The notes: generated by a model not told the origin, from the letters alone. A stretch of 64,000 bases of DNA from Petaurus breviceps papuanus (GCA_028583685.1 JAMXIF010001164.1:7044732-7108731), one strand, 5' to 3'; numbered from the stretch's first letter, positions 19,915 through 31,977 are shown. Translations and numbers: made by a program.

Positions 19915-20700
19915 TGGGAAAAGTATTTATTGAGGGCTTACTATATGCCAATTATTGTACTGAACACTGAGAATACAAATACAAAGATTGTCCATGACCT
20001 CAAGGAAACAGCACACATATGGACTGGTGCCCGGGGCACCATAGTTTTTTCTCAAGGGTTGTAGGGATCACATGAGAAGTAGATGGATAGTAGATAGGGT
20101 AGTAGATGGACACATCCAATCCTAGAACAATGGTAGAATTCATATGATTCTGGTTCATATGTGAGATTCACTGGGTCAAGGTTATTCATGATTGGAGGGA
20201 TAAAGGAAGTAGAAGACCAAAACAGTCTCCAAGAGGAAATAGTCTTTGAGGTGGGTTTTAAAGGATAAAGTAAGAATGGAAAAGCATTGGAATGAGTGCT
20301 AGACTTAGAGTCAGAAAACTTGAGTTCAAACCCCACTGATTACCTGTGTGACCTTTGTCAAGTCCTCAGTTTACTCATTTGTAAAATTAAAGAGTTGGAC
20401 TCATTGACCTCTAAAATATCTTCCAGGTCTAATTTTATAGAGTTTCATGGTCCTGTGAATAGTGAAAGAGTAAAAAAGAGTGACATTACAGTCACATGGA
20501 AAAGTCTAATTAGAAGTACATGGGTGGAAGATTGAGAAATGCATATGGCGACCTTATGTAATACAAGTTGACTGGTAAATAGGGTACATGAAAAAGAGTG
20601 GGAAGTAAAGCTGGAGAATAAAATGGTGCTCCATTTGTGAAGGGCTTGAATGTCAGGCTAAGTAGTCTGAACTTTCTTCATCAAGCAAAATGGTATTTAA
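19915..20700 (-). mobile_element. L2 LINE with nested SINE
   Basis: Antisense 3' end 'agtatttattgagggcttac', then 'ctttgaggtgggttttaaag', then after the SINE (20280-20455) 'gtgaagggcttgaatgtcag'. The order matches L2. It is heavily decayed. Confidence 0.65.
20280..20455 (+). mobile_element. tRNA-derived SINE
   Basis: Head 'tgctagacttagagtcagaa', B-box-like 'gagttcaaaccccactg', tail 'aagagttggactcattgacc' and 'cttccaggtctaatttta'. Same tail family as the copy at 13.5 kb. Confidence 0.75.
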
Positions 20701-20824
20701 AGATATCTTCTATTAAAATAGTCATCTTCAGAGCATCTCTGCTCAGAAGTTATCTTAAATACATCCCTTTTCCTGGTTTAGCAGAATAGGATGCAGCCAT
20801 TGACCATATAAGCATGAAGGAATT

Positions 20825-20945
20825 AATGATTTCATAGCATTTATTAAGCACTTACTTGGTACAAAGCACTAGATGTAATGAAGTGCTAGAAATACAAATG
20901 CAAAATGGAGAGATTCCAATGAAGGAAATAACACATACGGGGTAA
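20825..20945 (-). mobile_element. L2 LINE 3' end
   Basis: 'agcatttattaagcacttac' and 'agtgctagaaatacaaatgc' are the antisense L2 terminus. Confidence 0.7.
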
Positions 20946-20984
20946 TGGCGGCCAGAGGAGCATATTTTGGTCTGGATGAGTAGA

Positions 20985-21830
20985 ACAATATTGACAAGCA
21001 CATTACTTAAAATACCTCACAAATTTCTGAGTGACAAACCATTCAAAGCACATCAGTCAGACCTCCAGAACAGCTCTCATGATGTTCTCCTTCTTTTCAC
21101 TCACACCATCAATCACATGGTCACTATCCTAATCCAGACCCTTGTTATTTCCAACCTAGATTATTATAATAAACTTTTTGTGTGTTTTTGTTTTCATTTC
21201 GTTTTGTTGGGTTTTTTTGAGAGGGAAAGGCAAGGCAACTGGGGGTAAGTGACTTGCCCAAAGTCACACAGCTAGTAAGTATGTAAAGTGTTTGAGAGCA
21301 GATTTGAACTCAGGTTCTCTTGACTACAGGGCTGGTGCTCTATTCACTATGCCACCTTGCTAACCTTATAATAAACTTCTAATTGGTCTTCCCAGTTCAA
21401 TTCTTTCCCTATTTCAACTTATCCTCCACTCAGCTACCGAATTGATCTTACCAAAATGAAGGTCTAACCATATTTCCCCCATTTCAATAAACTCTAGTGG
21501 CTTTCTATCACTTCTAGGATAAATTATAAAGCCCTATGCTTGGCATTCAAACTCACCCCAACTTGGATCTAATTTATCTTTCTAATTTTAGGATATGTTG
21601 CTCTCCCTCACACTTTATAGTCCAACCTTCTTTCTATTCTTCACACAGGATATTCCTCCTCTCATCTCCATGCCTTTTCACTGGTGCTATTGCATTTATT
21701 TGGAATGCATTGCCTCCTCATCTCCATAATAATAAGAATAAGAAAAAGAATAAAACTAGCCTTTATATGGTGCCTCTAAGTTTACTTACTCCAGACCAGT
21801 AGAAATGAAACACTTCTACCTGATACTACC
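20985..21830 (+). mobile_element. L2 LINE ORF2 C-terminal remnant
   Basis: 'tccaacctagattattataa' then, after a SINE, 'ttctaattggtcttcccagt', 'ccactcagctaccgaattga', 'aataaactctagtggctttc' and 'catgccttttcactggtgct'. These follow the C-terminal region of L2 ORF2 in order. Many breaks; not coding. Confidence 0.75.
21177..21365 (-). mobile_element. tRNA-derived SINE with 13-bp TSD
   Basis: On the minus strand the head is 'ggtggcatagtgaatagag', followed by 'gtgactttgggcaagtcact' and 'acccccagttgcc' with a tail at the 21.18 kb end. Exact direct repeats ttataataaactt lie at 21164-21176 and 21366-21378, splitting the host L2 cleanly. Confidence 0.92.
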
Positions 21831-22689
21831 TTCCTAGCATCATGCCTGTGTAAAGTGTTGAGGGGGGTGGGCTTGAGGAAAGAAGCATCTTGAGGCTCTG
21901 GAAGAGCCACCGTGGGGAATATGATAGAGAGTCAGAGATCAAAGGAGTGCTATGCAGTACAGAGGGTACAGTTGAGGTTAAATACTGTAAATTTGTAAGG
22001 GAACTAAGTCATCAAGGTTTCATTACTTCCTCATCATTTTGGTAGAAGGTGAATTATGAAAATGAACCTGGGTTGTGGGCCAATATAGCATGCAGGGGCA
22101 GAGGTAGCAGACAAGTCATTGCCTTTTTTAAATGATCTGACTGTAGAAAAGGAAAAGTGAAACCAGAACAGGAAACACAGGGAGGAACAGTTAGAGACTG
22201 AGGTCATGGAGACATGCAGAGAATCACTGTAACCCTCCCTTTCACCATTTCCCCGTAGGAGCAGACTCACAGGGCTTGGTCACAACTCATCACATACCTC
22301 TCTTAGATTAAAAAAAAGCTGTTTGGGTAGGAACATCTATCTTAGAGAAAGTGGTGTTTATTTGGAGTCACTGCTACATCCCAATGAAATACATCCCAAG
22401 TGGCAATTTGGTACCACCAATAGAAATACTTTATTTTTCATTCATTCATTATTTCATACTTTTTATTTACATCATAGATAATTTGTATTTCCTTATCAAC
22501 ATATCAAACAAGATATCCAGTACTACAACCAACAATTCCTGACACTTTACAGTCTTGTAGAGAGCCCAGGGATGGAACTCAAGCTGTACATCCAATCCCT
22601 ATGTTACCCAGGAGCAACTAGGACTGGCTTTGCATGGGGAAACCTGATGGCACCTTGAGCCTCCCCATTTTATTGCCATTAGTTTATAG
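21831..22689. other. No recognised feature
   Basis: About 860 bases with no repeat I can name and no coding signal. Confidence 0.45.
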
Positions 22690-22865
22690 ATCTATATTGA
22701 TAGAGTTGAAAGTCATCTTTTAAGACACCATTCCTTAAGTCCAATGCCATCGTTTTATACATGAAGAAACTGTAGACCAGTGAATCAGCTGCTAACTCAG
22801 GACTGAAACCCAATTTTCCTCATTACCATTTCAGCCCTTTCATTGCACTATGCAGACTCCTAGGA
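22690..22865 (-). mobile_element. MIR- or L3-related fragment
   Basis: 'gttgaaagtcatcttttaag', 'ttttatacatgaagaaactg' and 'ctcaggactgaaacccaatt' match the pattern seen at 12.6 and 15.2 kb. Confidence 0.55.
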
Positions 22866-23249
22866 TGAGACCAGTTCCTTTGCTTTGCATCTCTTCCTGC
22901 CTGCCTCCTCTCAGATCTAAAAGCACTAAAAACAAAAAGTGCATTGTCTAGCAATTCAAAAAGTATCTGTCAGTAACTCCAACACAGTTGTCCTCTCTGC
23001 ACCACTCCAGTTTGCCGCTTGGAGGAGAGGGATAAAAGAAGCAAGTTTTCAAAAAATCTTCTCTGTTAGATTTTCTAAGAGAAAGAAATTTGGTATGGGG
23101 AAGAAATTCAAAGGGATTTCATCTACCACCTGGCTCCTGATGTCTTTGGACCATCTTGTGGGTGACCTAAATTATGGACAAATTTGACTTTCTATGAGCA
23201 GTTATGGTGTTCAATTCCCTAAGGCAGACAAAGATGGTAATGCTGTGGG

Positions 23250-23508
23250 TAGCATGTTCTCCTTCTTCACCCCTATCTATTGACTTTCTTAGATGTTTTG
23301 TAAGACTCAACTCAAGTCTCACCTTCTTCAGGAGGCCTTTTTCAGTCCCCTCAGCTGTGATGGCCACCTCTTCTGTGGTTGCCCTCAGTTCCTAGCAGGT
23401 TGTCTCCTCCAATTGAATGGAGACTCCCTGAGAGCAAGAAATATTTCACTTCTGCCTTCATATCACCAGAACTTGGAATATATAACAAGCCTTTAATAAG
23501 TGCTTCTC
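23250..23508 (+). mobile_element. L2 LINE 3' portion
   Basis: 'agactcaactcaagtctcac', 'ttcttcaggaggcctttttc', 'ggagactccctgagagcaag' and 'ctttaataagtgcttctcg' follow L2 from the end of ORF2 to the 3' end. Confidence 0.8.
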
Positions 23509-23804
23509 GGTTAATTTCTTCAGTGCAAGTGGAGCCTCAGAATTGCACTCTCTGATCAAAGTCTAGTTAGTGTGATCTGGGAAACATTCTCATCATTACC
23601 CCTGGATATCTGATCAATTCAGTTCAATGTCTTTCCTGATCTCCATAGGCAGATGCTCACTATCAGACTCCCATCCAGGCAAACCCACTCTCCCAGGAGC
23701 ACAAGGAGAGGGAACATTTCCCATTTACTAATACCAAGTGGATTGTCACTAGAAGAAGACACAATTTCATTCTGAAAGTACATGGTGATTTGCATATTGT
23801 ACTG
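23509..23804. other. No recognised feature
   Basis: Short unique-looking spacer. Confidence 0.4.
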
Positions 23805-23912
23805 TGGCTCCTTTAGGGTACACTGTTGTCCACCCTTTTAAATATCCCCAGCACCCAGCACAGTGCCTAGAACACAGTAGACACTTGATAAATGTTTATT
23901 GACTGACTGACT
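23805..23912 (+). mobile_element. L2 LINE 3' end
   Basis: 'agcacccagcacagtgccta', 'acacagtagacacttgataa' and 'atgtttattgactgactgac' form an unmistakable L2 terminus. Confidence 0.85.
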
Positions 23913-24720
23913 GAGGGTATGGAATGGGGAGGACAAAATTCCTTTTCCTACCCTTCAACCCCCACAATGTAAATATAACCACTTCATTTTTCCTTCCTCT
24001 CCTGGTCCAGTTCTGTGCAAGGTTGCTCATGGGAAGTAATGAATTAATCAAATAAACTAAGCCCTGCTAAGAGTTAGTTAGCTGATATGTTATCTGCTCT
24101 TGTAGGTAATGTAATTCCTTAACCCAGTTACAATGCAGAAAACCATTAAAGGGGAGACCTCTTGAACAGAGGAGCATGCATTACTCTCCAGTCCTAGAAG
24201 AAAGGTGAGAACAGAGGAAAGGATGGAAAAGAACACAGGAGAGAGGATGTAATTTTGTTTCTGCTATTTCATGTCAACTAATTGAAGGAGAATCATCAAT
24301 ATGTATGAACCAAAGTAAACTCTTGGCTACTTTTAACTGGTAGTTTTCGTTAGCTTTTTTGTATGAGCCATACTCTCTTCAGAGCTGATATTCAAGGATT
24401 GCTGTTGTCTGCTTTTCCTGTTGCTTGAGCAGCTCCTGTAGCTTCCCGGTCACTTCTCTTCTTCCCTCCCCAAACCTCCTTTGGCAGTTGGTCAACAGAG
24501 AAAGTTAACCAAGCATACGATCTTGACTCCATCATCCTTTAGGCTGACGGTGCTCAGAGGTCAGGCTGGATTCCATGGGCTCTCAAACCATGACCTCAAA
24601 TGACAGCCCAATTAATCTCAGTTTGTCGGTGACTCTTTGCAAATTTTTTTCAGAACAAAATGGTTTGTGGGATCATGAATTCTCTTTAGGAAGTACCATA
24701 CCCGTCTGCCATCCACTAAA
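23913..24720. other. No recognised feature
   Basis: About 800 bases without assignable repeat. The 96-codon frame at 24575-24865 runs into the CA repeat and is not credible. Confidence 0.45.
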
Positions 24721-24723
24721 CAC

Positions 24724-24850
24724 AATGCACACTCACACACATAAGCACATGCGTATACATACAGTCAGACACAAACACACATATACACAAACACATACAT
24801 GCACACAGCAACACATGCATGCACACATCAACACACATGCACACACAAAA
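24724..24850. repeat. Imperfect (CA)n/(CACATG)n tract
   Basis: CA-rich stretch with ATGCACA, ACATACA and AACACA variants. Confidence 0.92.
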
Positions 24851-25309
24851 ATTGTTATTTTCTGATAGCCTAGAAGAGTCCTAGACTGGCAATAAGTCTC
24901 TGCAACCAAAACTAAGAAAATGTACCATCTCTACCTAGCAGGCCATCTATTAGCCATTAAGGACAAACCTTAATCTATTTGCTAATGGCCCACTCGGGGC
25001 AATTGGGACCTGGCTTGTAGAGCGGGCATGGTGGCTTACTGATGAAGATGCAATATCCATAAGTCATTCCTGGCAGGGACTAAAGGGCTCTCCCTTTCTA
25101 TGAAGATGGATGCCTGTGCTAACGGCAACAACACTCTGACCTGATAAATAATCAACCACACAGCAGGGCAGTTCCTTATCTGCCACAGTCATGTGCTGAA
25201 GTAACACTTTCAGAGCCTTGTTGACTTCATTTTAAAAGGACTTTCAGAATAGACTAGGTGCCAGGACCAAGCCGTTAAGTGCTCTAGCATTTAGCAGCTT
25301 TGTGATCTT
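24851..25309. other. No recognised feature
   Basis: Unique-looking sequence, no gene-like signal. Confidence 0.45.
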
Positions 25310-25480
25310 GGCACACAAATGTCCTGCCTCAGATACTTACTAGCTGTGTGACCCTGGACAAGTCACTTAACCTCTTTCTTCCTTGGCTTCCTCATCTATA
25401 AAGTGGGGGTAATAATTGCAACTACCTCCCAGGCCTGTTTCAAGGATGAGAGAATATTTGTAAAGTGTGAAATGTTTTGG
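25310..25480 (+). mobile_element. MIR-class SINE
   Basis: 'tactagctgtgtgaccctgg', 'acaagtcacttaacctcttt', 'cctcatctataaagtggggg' give a plus-strand MIR core and tail. Confidence 0.85.
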
Positions 25481-25529
25481 TTGCCCCATCTGTAAAATGG
25501 AGCAGGAGTAGGGATCCAATGGAACATAA

Positions 25530-25618
25530 TACAGTTTCTCAATGGCAAGGACAGCACCCATAACCCCAGTTCTTTGTGTAACCTATGTATTTATTAAATG
25601 CCTGCTGGATTGCGATTA
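25530..25618 (+). mobile_element. Short L2 3' end
   Basis: 'tctcaatggcaaggacagca' and 'tttattaaatgcctgctgga' resemble an L2 terminus. Confidence 0.55.
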
Positions 25619-26244
25619 TTTTACATGTCTGAAGGTAGAAAGTTAGACTAGGTGATTTTTCTGGTCTGTCCTAGATCTAAGATCTGTCCTTCTTTGTACT
25701 TTGTTCTCTGCTTTCAACAGGAGCATAACCAAGAAGGAGGGAGGGAGGCAGCTAGCTGCGAGAAAAGAGAAAGGGGAAGGTAGAAAGGATCATGAGCCCC
25801 AGGGACCATGTTGGGGAGGCAACCCCCACAGCTTCCTACACATCCCCTGAAACAGAGAATGTGATAACACTGAAATAAAATATGGATTTCCCTTCAAGCA
25901 ACCACCTTGGTAAGTCCCTATTCTCCATCCATAGTGACTATCTTGTGTTTCATTCCTTTAAGGCTACCCTCTTAGGGAACCAGTAACAAATCCTTCTGAA
26001 GGGTGTAACTGACAGTGGTATAAAATGTTATACCTTCAGGGACTATTCTTGCCTTAATTAGCAGACTCTTGAAAAAGGAAATCCTATAAGTCCCCAGGGA
26101 ACAAATCTCTTTAACAAAGTAATTTATGCTCCTGTAGTAGGCTAGTGAAGAAGATATGTTTGTTGGGGGGAGGGGTGAAACTGTTCAGCACAATCCAATT
26201 ATATAGTGTAGGTGACCCCATCATAAGGCCATCTGAGACCCTAG
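25619..26244. other. No recognised feature
   Basis: About 600 bases with only short purine runs near 25735-25780. Confidence 0.45.
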
Positions 26245-26490
26245 CCTTTAAATAACAATATCCCCCATTTACATATCATGCTACATGCTTTACTTCATTT
26301 TATTCTACCAACAAGTCTTTGGAAGAGGTGCTAAAGAGAATTTTAGCCCCATTTTATAGATGTGTGAACTGGGTAAGAGAGATTGAGTGACTTACTCCTG
26401 GTCACAGCACCAGTAAATGTTAAAGGCAGTATCCAAACACAAACAAATTCTGACCTTCCAAATTCCTTACTCTTGGCAATATGCCTCACT
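26245..26490 (-). mobile_element. MIR-class SINE
   Basis: 'catatcatgctacatgcttt', 'cccattttatagatgtgtga' and 'ctggtcacagcaccagtaaa' are an antisense MIR. Confidence 0.75.
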
Positions 26491-26585
26491 GTTTGAGGAA
26501 CAGGCCATAGAATGGGACAGGATATTACTAATGCTCTCTTAGGTCCATTTATTTTTTAGCCACAAGAATGTTGTTTAATCAAGTT

Positions 26586-26623
<38 letters not shown>
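26586..26623. repeat. (CA)n microsatellite
   Basis: About 18 uninterrupted CA units. Confidence 0.97.
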
Positions 26624-26627
<4 letters not shown>

Positions 26628-26935
26628 CATGTTCTTTCAGTCTCCAGCGTTTTTAATTCCTCATGAAGAGAACATAGAAAAATGGGGAAAAGAGAGTTCA
26701 CCCTTCTCCATTCTGATTCTTCTAAGATAACCTCAGTGATTAAGCAAAGATTATCCAGTCCAAGTCTCATGCATACTGTACTCATGACCATATTTAAAAA
26801 AGGTTATCCTGCTGTGTTGAATAGCAAAGCATGATGACTTGAACATCTTAATACCTGCAAACATCTTGCTTCTGCTGAGAGAATAATATTCCACCTAACT
26901 CCATAGATCATCATTACACAATTCTAAGTCTGTCT

Positions 26936-27165
26936 AGGCTTAGGGCACTGGACCTGGAGTCAGGAAGACTCATCTTCTCGAGTTCATATTTGGCCCCAGA
27001 CACTTACAAGCTACTCTAGGCAAGTTGTTTAACCCTGTTTGCCTCAGTTTCCTCATCTGTAAAATGAGCTGGAGAAGGAGATGGCCAACCACTCCAGTGT
27101 CTTTGCCAAGAAAACTCCAAATGGGGTTGAGCAAAATTGTACACAACTGAAGCAACACAACAGCA
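26936..27165 (+). mobile_element. MAR1 SINE
   Basis: 'gcactggacctggagtcagg', 'catctgtaaaatgagctgga' and 'agaaaactccaaatggggtt'. The head is slightly shortened; the tail is complete. Confidence 0.9.
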
Positions 27166-27251
27166 GCAAGGCTTTCTATATGCCCTTTTAGCTGACCTCC
27201 TAGTAACCAAGACATTGTGATTCAGTAATAAGATTTTGAACTTGGACTCAG

Positions 27252-29472
27252 GAATACAACAAGCATTTATTAAGCACTGATTACATGCAGGCGTTGTACT
27301 AAGTTCTGGGTATAGAAAGACAGGCAAAAACAGGTCCTTCCTCAAGAAATTCACATTCTAACAGGGTATACAACATGCAAATGGCTAGGAACCAATGAGA
27401 TGTATACAGGATAAATTGAAGGGAATCTCAGAGGGAAGGCACTAGCACTAAAGTGGAGCAGAAAAGGTTTCTTGCAGAAAGTGGGACTTCAGCTGAATCT
27501 TGAAGGAGGCCAGGGAAGCCAGGAGGTGAAAGTGAGAAGAGAATCCAGGCATAGGGGAAAACCATTGAAAATGCAGACTGGGGAGCAGTACCACATACAT
27601 GGAGGAGAGTAAAGTAAGATAGGGGCTACATGGTGAAAGACTCTAAAAACCTAGCCAAATATTTTATATTTGATTCTGGAGGTAATAAGGAGACACAGAA
27701 ATTTATTAAATAAAAGGATGATACGGTCAGACCTGTGATTTGGGAAGAACACTTTTGTACTTGAACATACAATGGACTACAGTGGGTGGGAGATGAGGAA
27801 TGAAGACCAAACAGAAGGCTATTGTAATAGTCTCAGTTTGAGGTGATGAAAGTCTGCACCACGTATGGCTCATAATTGTAAGAAGAAAGAACAAGACACA
27901 TATATTGTGAAAGTAGAATCAATAGAACTTGATGTAGCACCAATGTAATATTCACAGCACCCACAATCACTATAAATATACCCGCATGGTACTCAATTGC
28001 AAAATATAACAGATTCTCCATATAGAAGAAAGAAGCAAAACATTTATTCAGACACCAGAAAATCAAACCCAAAAACCAATAAGCTGAATCCATCATAGTA
28101 GCAAAGAAGTTAAACCACAACAGCATAGAGAGCCACAGCATCCTTTAGCCTTCCTACCAAGCAATATCAGACCAATATTTACTCACAAACCTATCTGTCT
28201 CCCTGGGGAGTGAGATCTCCTCCCAACCATCTAGCTGGCTCTGACTCCCAGATTCCTATGGACTCTTCTCTACCCTTCAACAAACTCTTCCCACCACAGG
28301 CTCCATGTGACTACATTCAGTCTATTAGGGGACAGAGTTCATTTTCAAAGCAGGGAAGGTCTTCAAATTCTTTTAGGCTTATTAAGGGGCAGGGAAGATC
28401 TTCAAATTACCATTGCCATTATACTTGGCAACAGATTGAATGTGAGTGGGGGGAGGGGCACTGAGAGAGTGAGCAATTGAGGATGGTGCCTATATTATGA
28501 GACTAGGAGACCAGAAGGATGATAGAACCCTCAACAATAATAGGAATGTTAAGTGGAGGAGAGCATTTGGGGTGGGGAATAATGATTTCAGTTTTGAATA
28601 TACTGACTTTAAGATGTCTACAGGACAGCCAGTAAGAAATGTCCAGTAGGTAGTTGAAGAAGCAAAATAAGTGCTCAGGAGAGAGGTCAGAGCAGAGTAA
28701 ATAGGTCCCCAAATCACCTGCATAGAGATGATAATTGAATCCTTTGGAACTGATGATATCTTCAAAAAGAGAAAGTAGAGGGCCCTGGGCAGAGCTTTGG
28801 CAAACGCTATGAGTTAATGGGCATAACCAGGATGAAGATCTAGCAAAGAGACTAGGAAAGCACAGTCAGACAGGTAGGAAAAAGAACAATACCTCAAATA
28901 CCTTGAGAGAAGAAAATATCAAGAAAAGGGTGATCAAAATTATCAAGGACTGCAGTGAAATCAAGAAGGATGCGAACTGGAAGGGGGAAAGGTTATTCAA
29001 TTTGTCAATTAAGAAACCATTGGTAACTTTGGAGAAAGCAATTTCAGCTGAATAATGATGCTGGAAGCCAAATGGCAGAGAAATAAGAACATGAAAGGCA
29101 TGGAAGTGGAGGCATTGTAAATGGCTTTATCAGGGAGTGTAGCCACAAAAAGAGGAGAGATAGGAAAACAGTGATAGATGACCAAGTGAGAGTTTTTTTT
29201 AAGGATGAGAAAGACAAGGATGTGATTATAAGCAGCAGGGAAGCAGGCAGTAGACAAGGAGACATTGAAGACTGGTGAGAGAGTGAGGATGACAGAGGAG
29301 GCAGTCTGCTGGGAAAGACAGGAGGGGATAGGATCATTTGTATATGCAGTGGGATTTACTTTGGCAAAGAAAAGGGCCACCTTTTCATTTGAGAGTGGAA
29401 GGACAGAGGAGATAGACAAGAATGACATCTGAGTAATGTGAGATGACAAGAAGGAGAGAAGAGGTAGCACTA
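27252..29472 (-). mobile_element. L2 LINE, about 1.7 kb, split by an LTR
   Basis: 3' end 'caacaagcatttattaagca' at 27257, then antisense L2 to about 27932; after an LTR (27933-28423) it resumes at 'ggcaacagattgaatgtgag' and runs through the reverse-transcriptase region to 29472. The minus-strand frame 29009-29476 (155 codons) reads as L2 RT N-terminal sequence with KVALFFAKVNPTAYTNDPIP and LSTACFPAAYNHILVFLIL. That is the longest open L2 remnant here, but the copy as a whole is dead. Confidence 0.88.
27933..28423 (-). mobile_element. Solo LTR, endogenous retrovirus type
   Basis: About 490 bases inserted in the L2 at 27.3-29.5 kb. Plus-strand left end 'tgtagcacc', right end 'attgccattata', flanked by cttga / cttgg, a likely 5-base target duplication. 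An AATAAA-type poly(A) signal lies on the minus strand near 28043-28048. Ends resemble those of the LTR at 47.7 kb, so both may be one superfamily. No internal retroviral genes are present: a fossil solo LTR, younger than its L2 host. Confidence 0.65.
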
Positions 29473-29477
29473 CCAAA

Positions 29478-29662
29478 TGACCTTAATGACCTGGATTCAA
29501 GTCCTTCCTCAGTTGCCTGCTATCTTGCTAGGCAAGTCTCAATCTCTCTGAGTCTTGGTTTCCTTAGTTGTAAAATAATGGCAATGATAGATCCTACTTC
29601 ATAGAGTTGATAATAAGATGTATGTAAAGTAATTGATAAATCTTCAATTGCCATATGCATGT
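29478..29662 (+). mobile_element. Diverged MIR-class SINE
   Basis: 'gacctggattcaagtccttc', 'gtttccttagttgtaaaata' and 'gatgtatgtaaagtaattga' are a plus-strand MIR-like order. Confidence 0.65.
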
Positions 29663-30139
29663 CCTCTAGAATAATAATAGTTATTATAGTTATTATTATA
29701 TGTTTCCATAAATTTAAAAAAAAAAAAACCTATATTACACACTTGGAAATTTCAGAATGTTCTATAATTTTAAAAAAATTAATTATTTGGGGGTAGAGGA
29801 TAGGAAGGTGGCCCACATTGACAGATTGAAACTGACATGTTTCCAAGGGTTTGGGCAGGGTAAACTTTGAAAAAGAGTATATTCCACCATGATGACAAAA
29901 CAAGGAAGAGAAGAAAATTAAGTGAGGGAAACAGCAACTGTTGTCCAGCTGCTTCCTCTGCACCCATTGGGGAGTATCTCCAGCCACCCCTGAAACATGC
30001 ATCTTCTGCCACCTGCAAGAGCAGCTGCAGTTGGATGGAGAGGAGTGGCTGTACCCCAACTAATCCTCTCCAGTTCAGGACAGTGTGTACTGCCAGGGAG
30101 ATGAGGTTGCCAGACTCAACAGCCCCTCCTGCTTCTTGG
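29663..30139. other. No recognised feature
   Basis: AT-rich first part, then about 300 bases of mixed sequence with overlapping frames on both strands and no motif I can name. Confidence 0.45.
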
Positions 30140-30325
30140 GATTTTTAGAGCTGGATCCTTAGGGATCATTTAGTCCAGCGTCATCATTGTGTCTGTGATG
30201 AAACAAACTCAAAGTGGTGATGAGACGTGCCCAATACATGTAGGACAGAGTCAAGAATCAACCTGAGGTCTTCTGACTCCGAATCCAGGGCTCTCACCTC
30301 TCTACCTTCAATCCTGGTCTCGTCC
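30140..30325 (-). mobile_element. MIR- or L3-related fragment
   Basis: 'gatccttagggatcatttag', 'aacctgaggtcttctgactc' and 'cagggctctcacctctctac' fit the 12.6-kb pattern. Confidence 0.6.
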
Positions 30326-30499
30326 AATGTCCTCATATGTGATCCCAAACTCCACACCTGAACCCAGCTGTAACTTAAACTTATGTCAGACATTTATTTA
30401 TAAACTTGTTTTTTGACTCTCTATTTAACATAATATAATGGATGTGCATTGCTCCAGAATATTGATCTCTGGCAATTTTCAACAATGGGGAGGGAGGAA

Positions 30500-30836
30500 A
30501 TAAACATTTATATAATGCCTACTATGTGCCAGGCACCATATACATATAATGTATATTTGTATATATTTATATATACATGTATGTACATGTGTACACATAC
30601 ACATACATATATGTGTGCATATCCATGTACATATAATCTCATTTGATGCTCGAAACAACCCTAGGAAGTAGTTGTTATTATCATTCCTATTTTACAGTCA
30701 AAGAAACTGGGGCAGAGTTCAAGTGAACTGTCCTGGTCACATAGATAATAAGTGTCTGTGGCCAGGTTTGAACTAAGGTCTTCCTAACTCCAGGAACAAT
30801 GCTCTGTCCACTGCACCACCAGCTGCCTCCAATAGC
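30500..30836 (-). mobile_element. MIR-class SINE with internal microsatellite
   Basis: 'catttatataatgcctacta', 'taatctcatttgatgctcga', 'ctattttacagtcaaagaaa' and 'gcaccaccagctgcctcc' form a minus-strand SINE. A TA/TG/CA tract of about 95 bases (30541-30636) sits in its linker and inflates its length to about 335. Confidence 0.85.
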
Positions 30837-31845
30837 TCCTTGTGCTGACAAGCTTTTTGTCCACTAAACTGCTTGTAATATACACAATTTTCTGCCCTTC
30901 TCCTCCCCTCATACTTTATTGGCACAGCAGGCAGTTTGGTATCTAGACAGAGCCATATGATACAAACAAGTCTGTGACAATCAGCATGCAATCACAAATA
31001 ATTCAGCTTCAGAGTTTGGGTGGGAAGCTGAAGAACGTTCCCTCCCTCTCAAAGGCATGTTGCCGGTACCCACCGGTACATAAAGGAGCACCTTGACTTT
31101 AAGAACTGCTTTCTAGGGTAAATGGGGTCAGGGAATGAATACCAAGAGAGACAAGAGGTGACTGTAAGAAAAGCAGGAGAGGTAACCTGGAGATGGGAGA
31201 GAATTCTGACCTTGGAGTCAGGAGGGATCTAGATTTGAAAGGAAAACAAATCCCACGGAAGCTATCTTTGAAAAAGAAACCTCTCCAGACGTTACATTAC
31301 CACTTTCCCTCTTCTCTAGGAAGAGTTTTGTTATTCATTCCTTCAAAAGGCGATATGGAGCAAGGATGATTGAATCCATCTCACAGTTGGAAACTAAAGC
31401 AAAGAACTAAAAACCTCGTACCAAGAGCGACGCAGGGGCAGAGCCTGCAGACGCTAGCTGGGACTTGTCATTCCAATTTTTTTTAATATTGACTATCAAT
31501 GAGTAAAAATAAATAAGACTGAGTAATTTTTAAATATGTAGTGTGACTAATTCCCCTTTCTCTTTTGTTGTGTGTGAAGTAGAGGAAAGAACAAAGGATT
31601 TTGTGTAAAAGATTCAAGTTCAAATCTTGATTCTGGTTTTATTAGTTGAATGACCTTGGACAAACTGCCTGAATTCTCTGGACCCCAGAATCCTCAAGTT
31701 GATAACTTGTGTCTATAATATTTAAATATTTACAACACTTTTTCCTAAAAGAATAAATTTTAAAAGTCATTGACATATTGTGTTTTGGTTTTATAAGAAT
31801 GTAAACTCTTTGTAAGCAGGGACTGTTCCATTCATTGCATCTTCA
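30837..31845. other. No clear feature
   Basis: About 1 kb. A SINE-head-like patch ('ttggagtcaggagggatcta') lies near 31213-31235 and another ('aaaagattcaagttcaaatc') near 31606-31626. The paired 'ggtacccaccggtac' at 31064-31078 is a small near-palindrome. Nothing coding. Confidence 0.4.
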
Positions 31846-31976
31846 GCAAGATGACACTGTGGCTAGAGCACTGAGCCTGGAGTCAGGAACATCTGAGTTC
31901 AAACCCAGCCTCAGACATTTAGGGTCCATGACGCACACATACATATAGAAACATACACACACACACACACACACAC
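31846..31976 (+). mobile_element. SINE head fragment plus (CA)n
   Basis: 'gagcctggagtcaggaacat' and 'gagttcaaacccagcctcag' are a tRNA-SINE head; it breaks off into an imperfect CA repeat (about 31934-31976). Confidence 0.8.
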
Positions 31977-31977
31977 T

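Noticed and set aside
24575-24865. 96-codon frame ending in His/Thr-rich sequence
   Set aside because: The C-terminal third is a CA repeat; the rest has no motif.
29009-29476. 155-codon minus-strand frame as a possible host gene
   Set aside because: Sequence matches the L2 reverse-transcriptase N-terminal region and lies in L2 order between other L2 segments.
31064-31078. Small palindrome 'ggtacccaccggtac' as a regulatory site
   Set aside because: A single short near-palindrome with no repeated or positional support.
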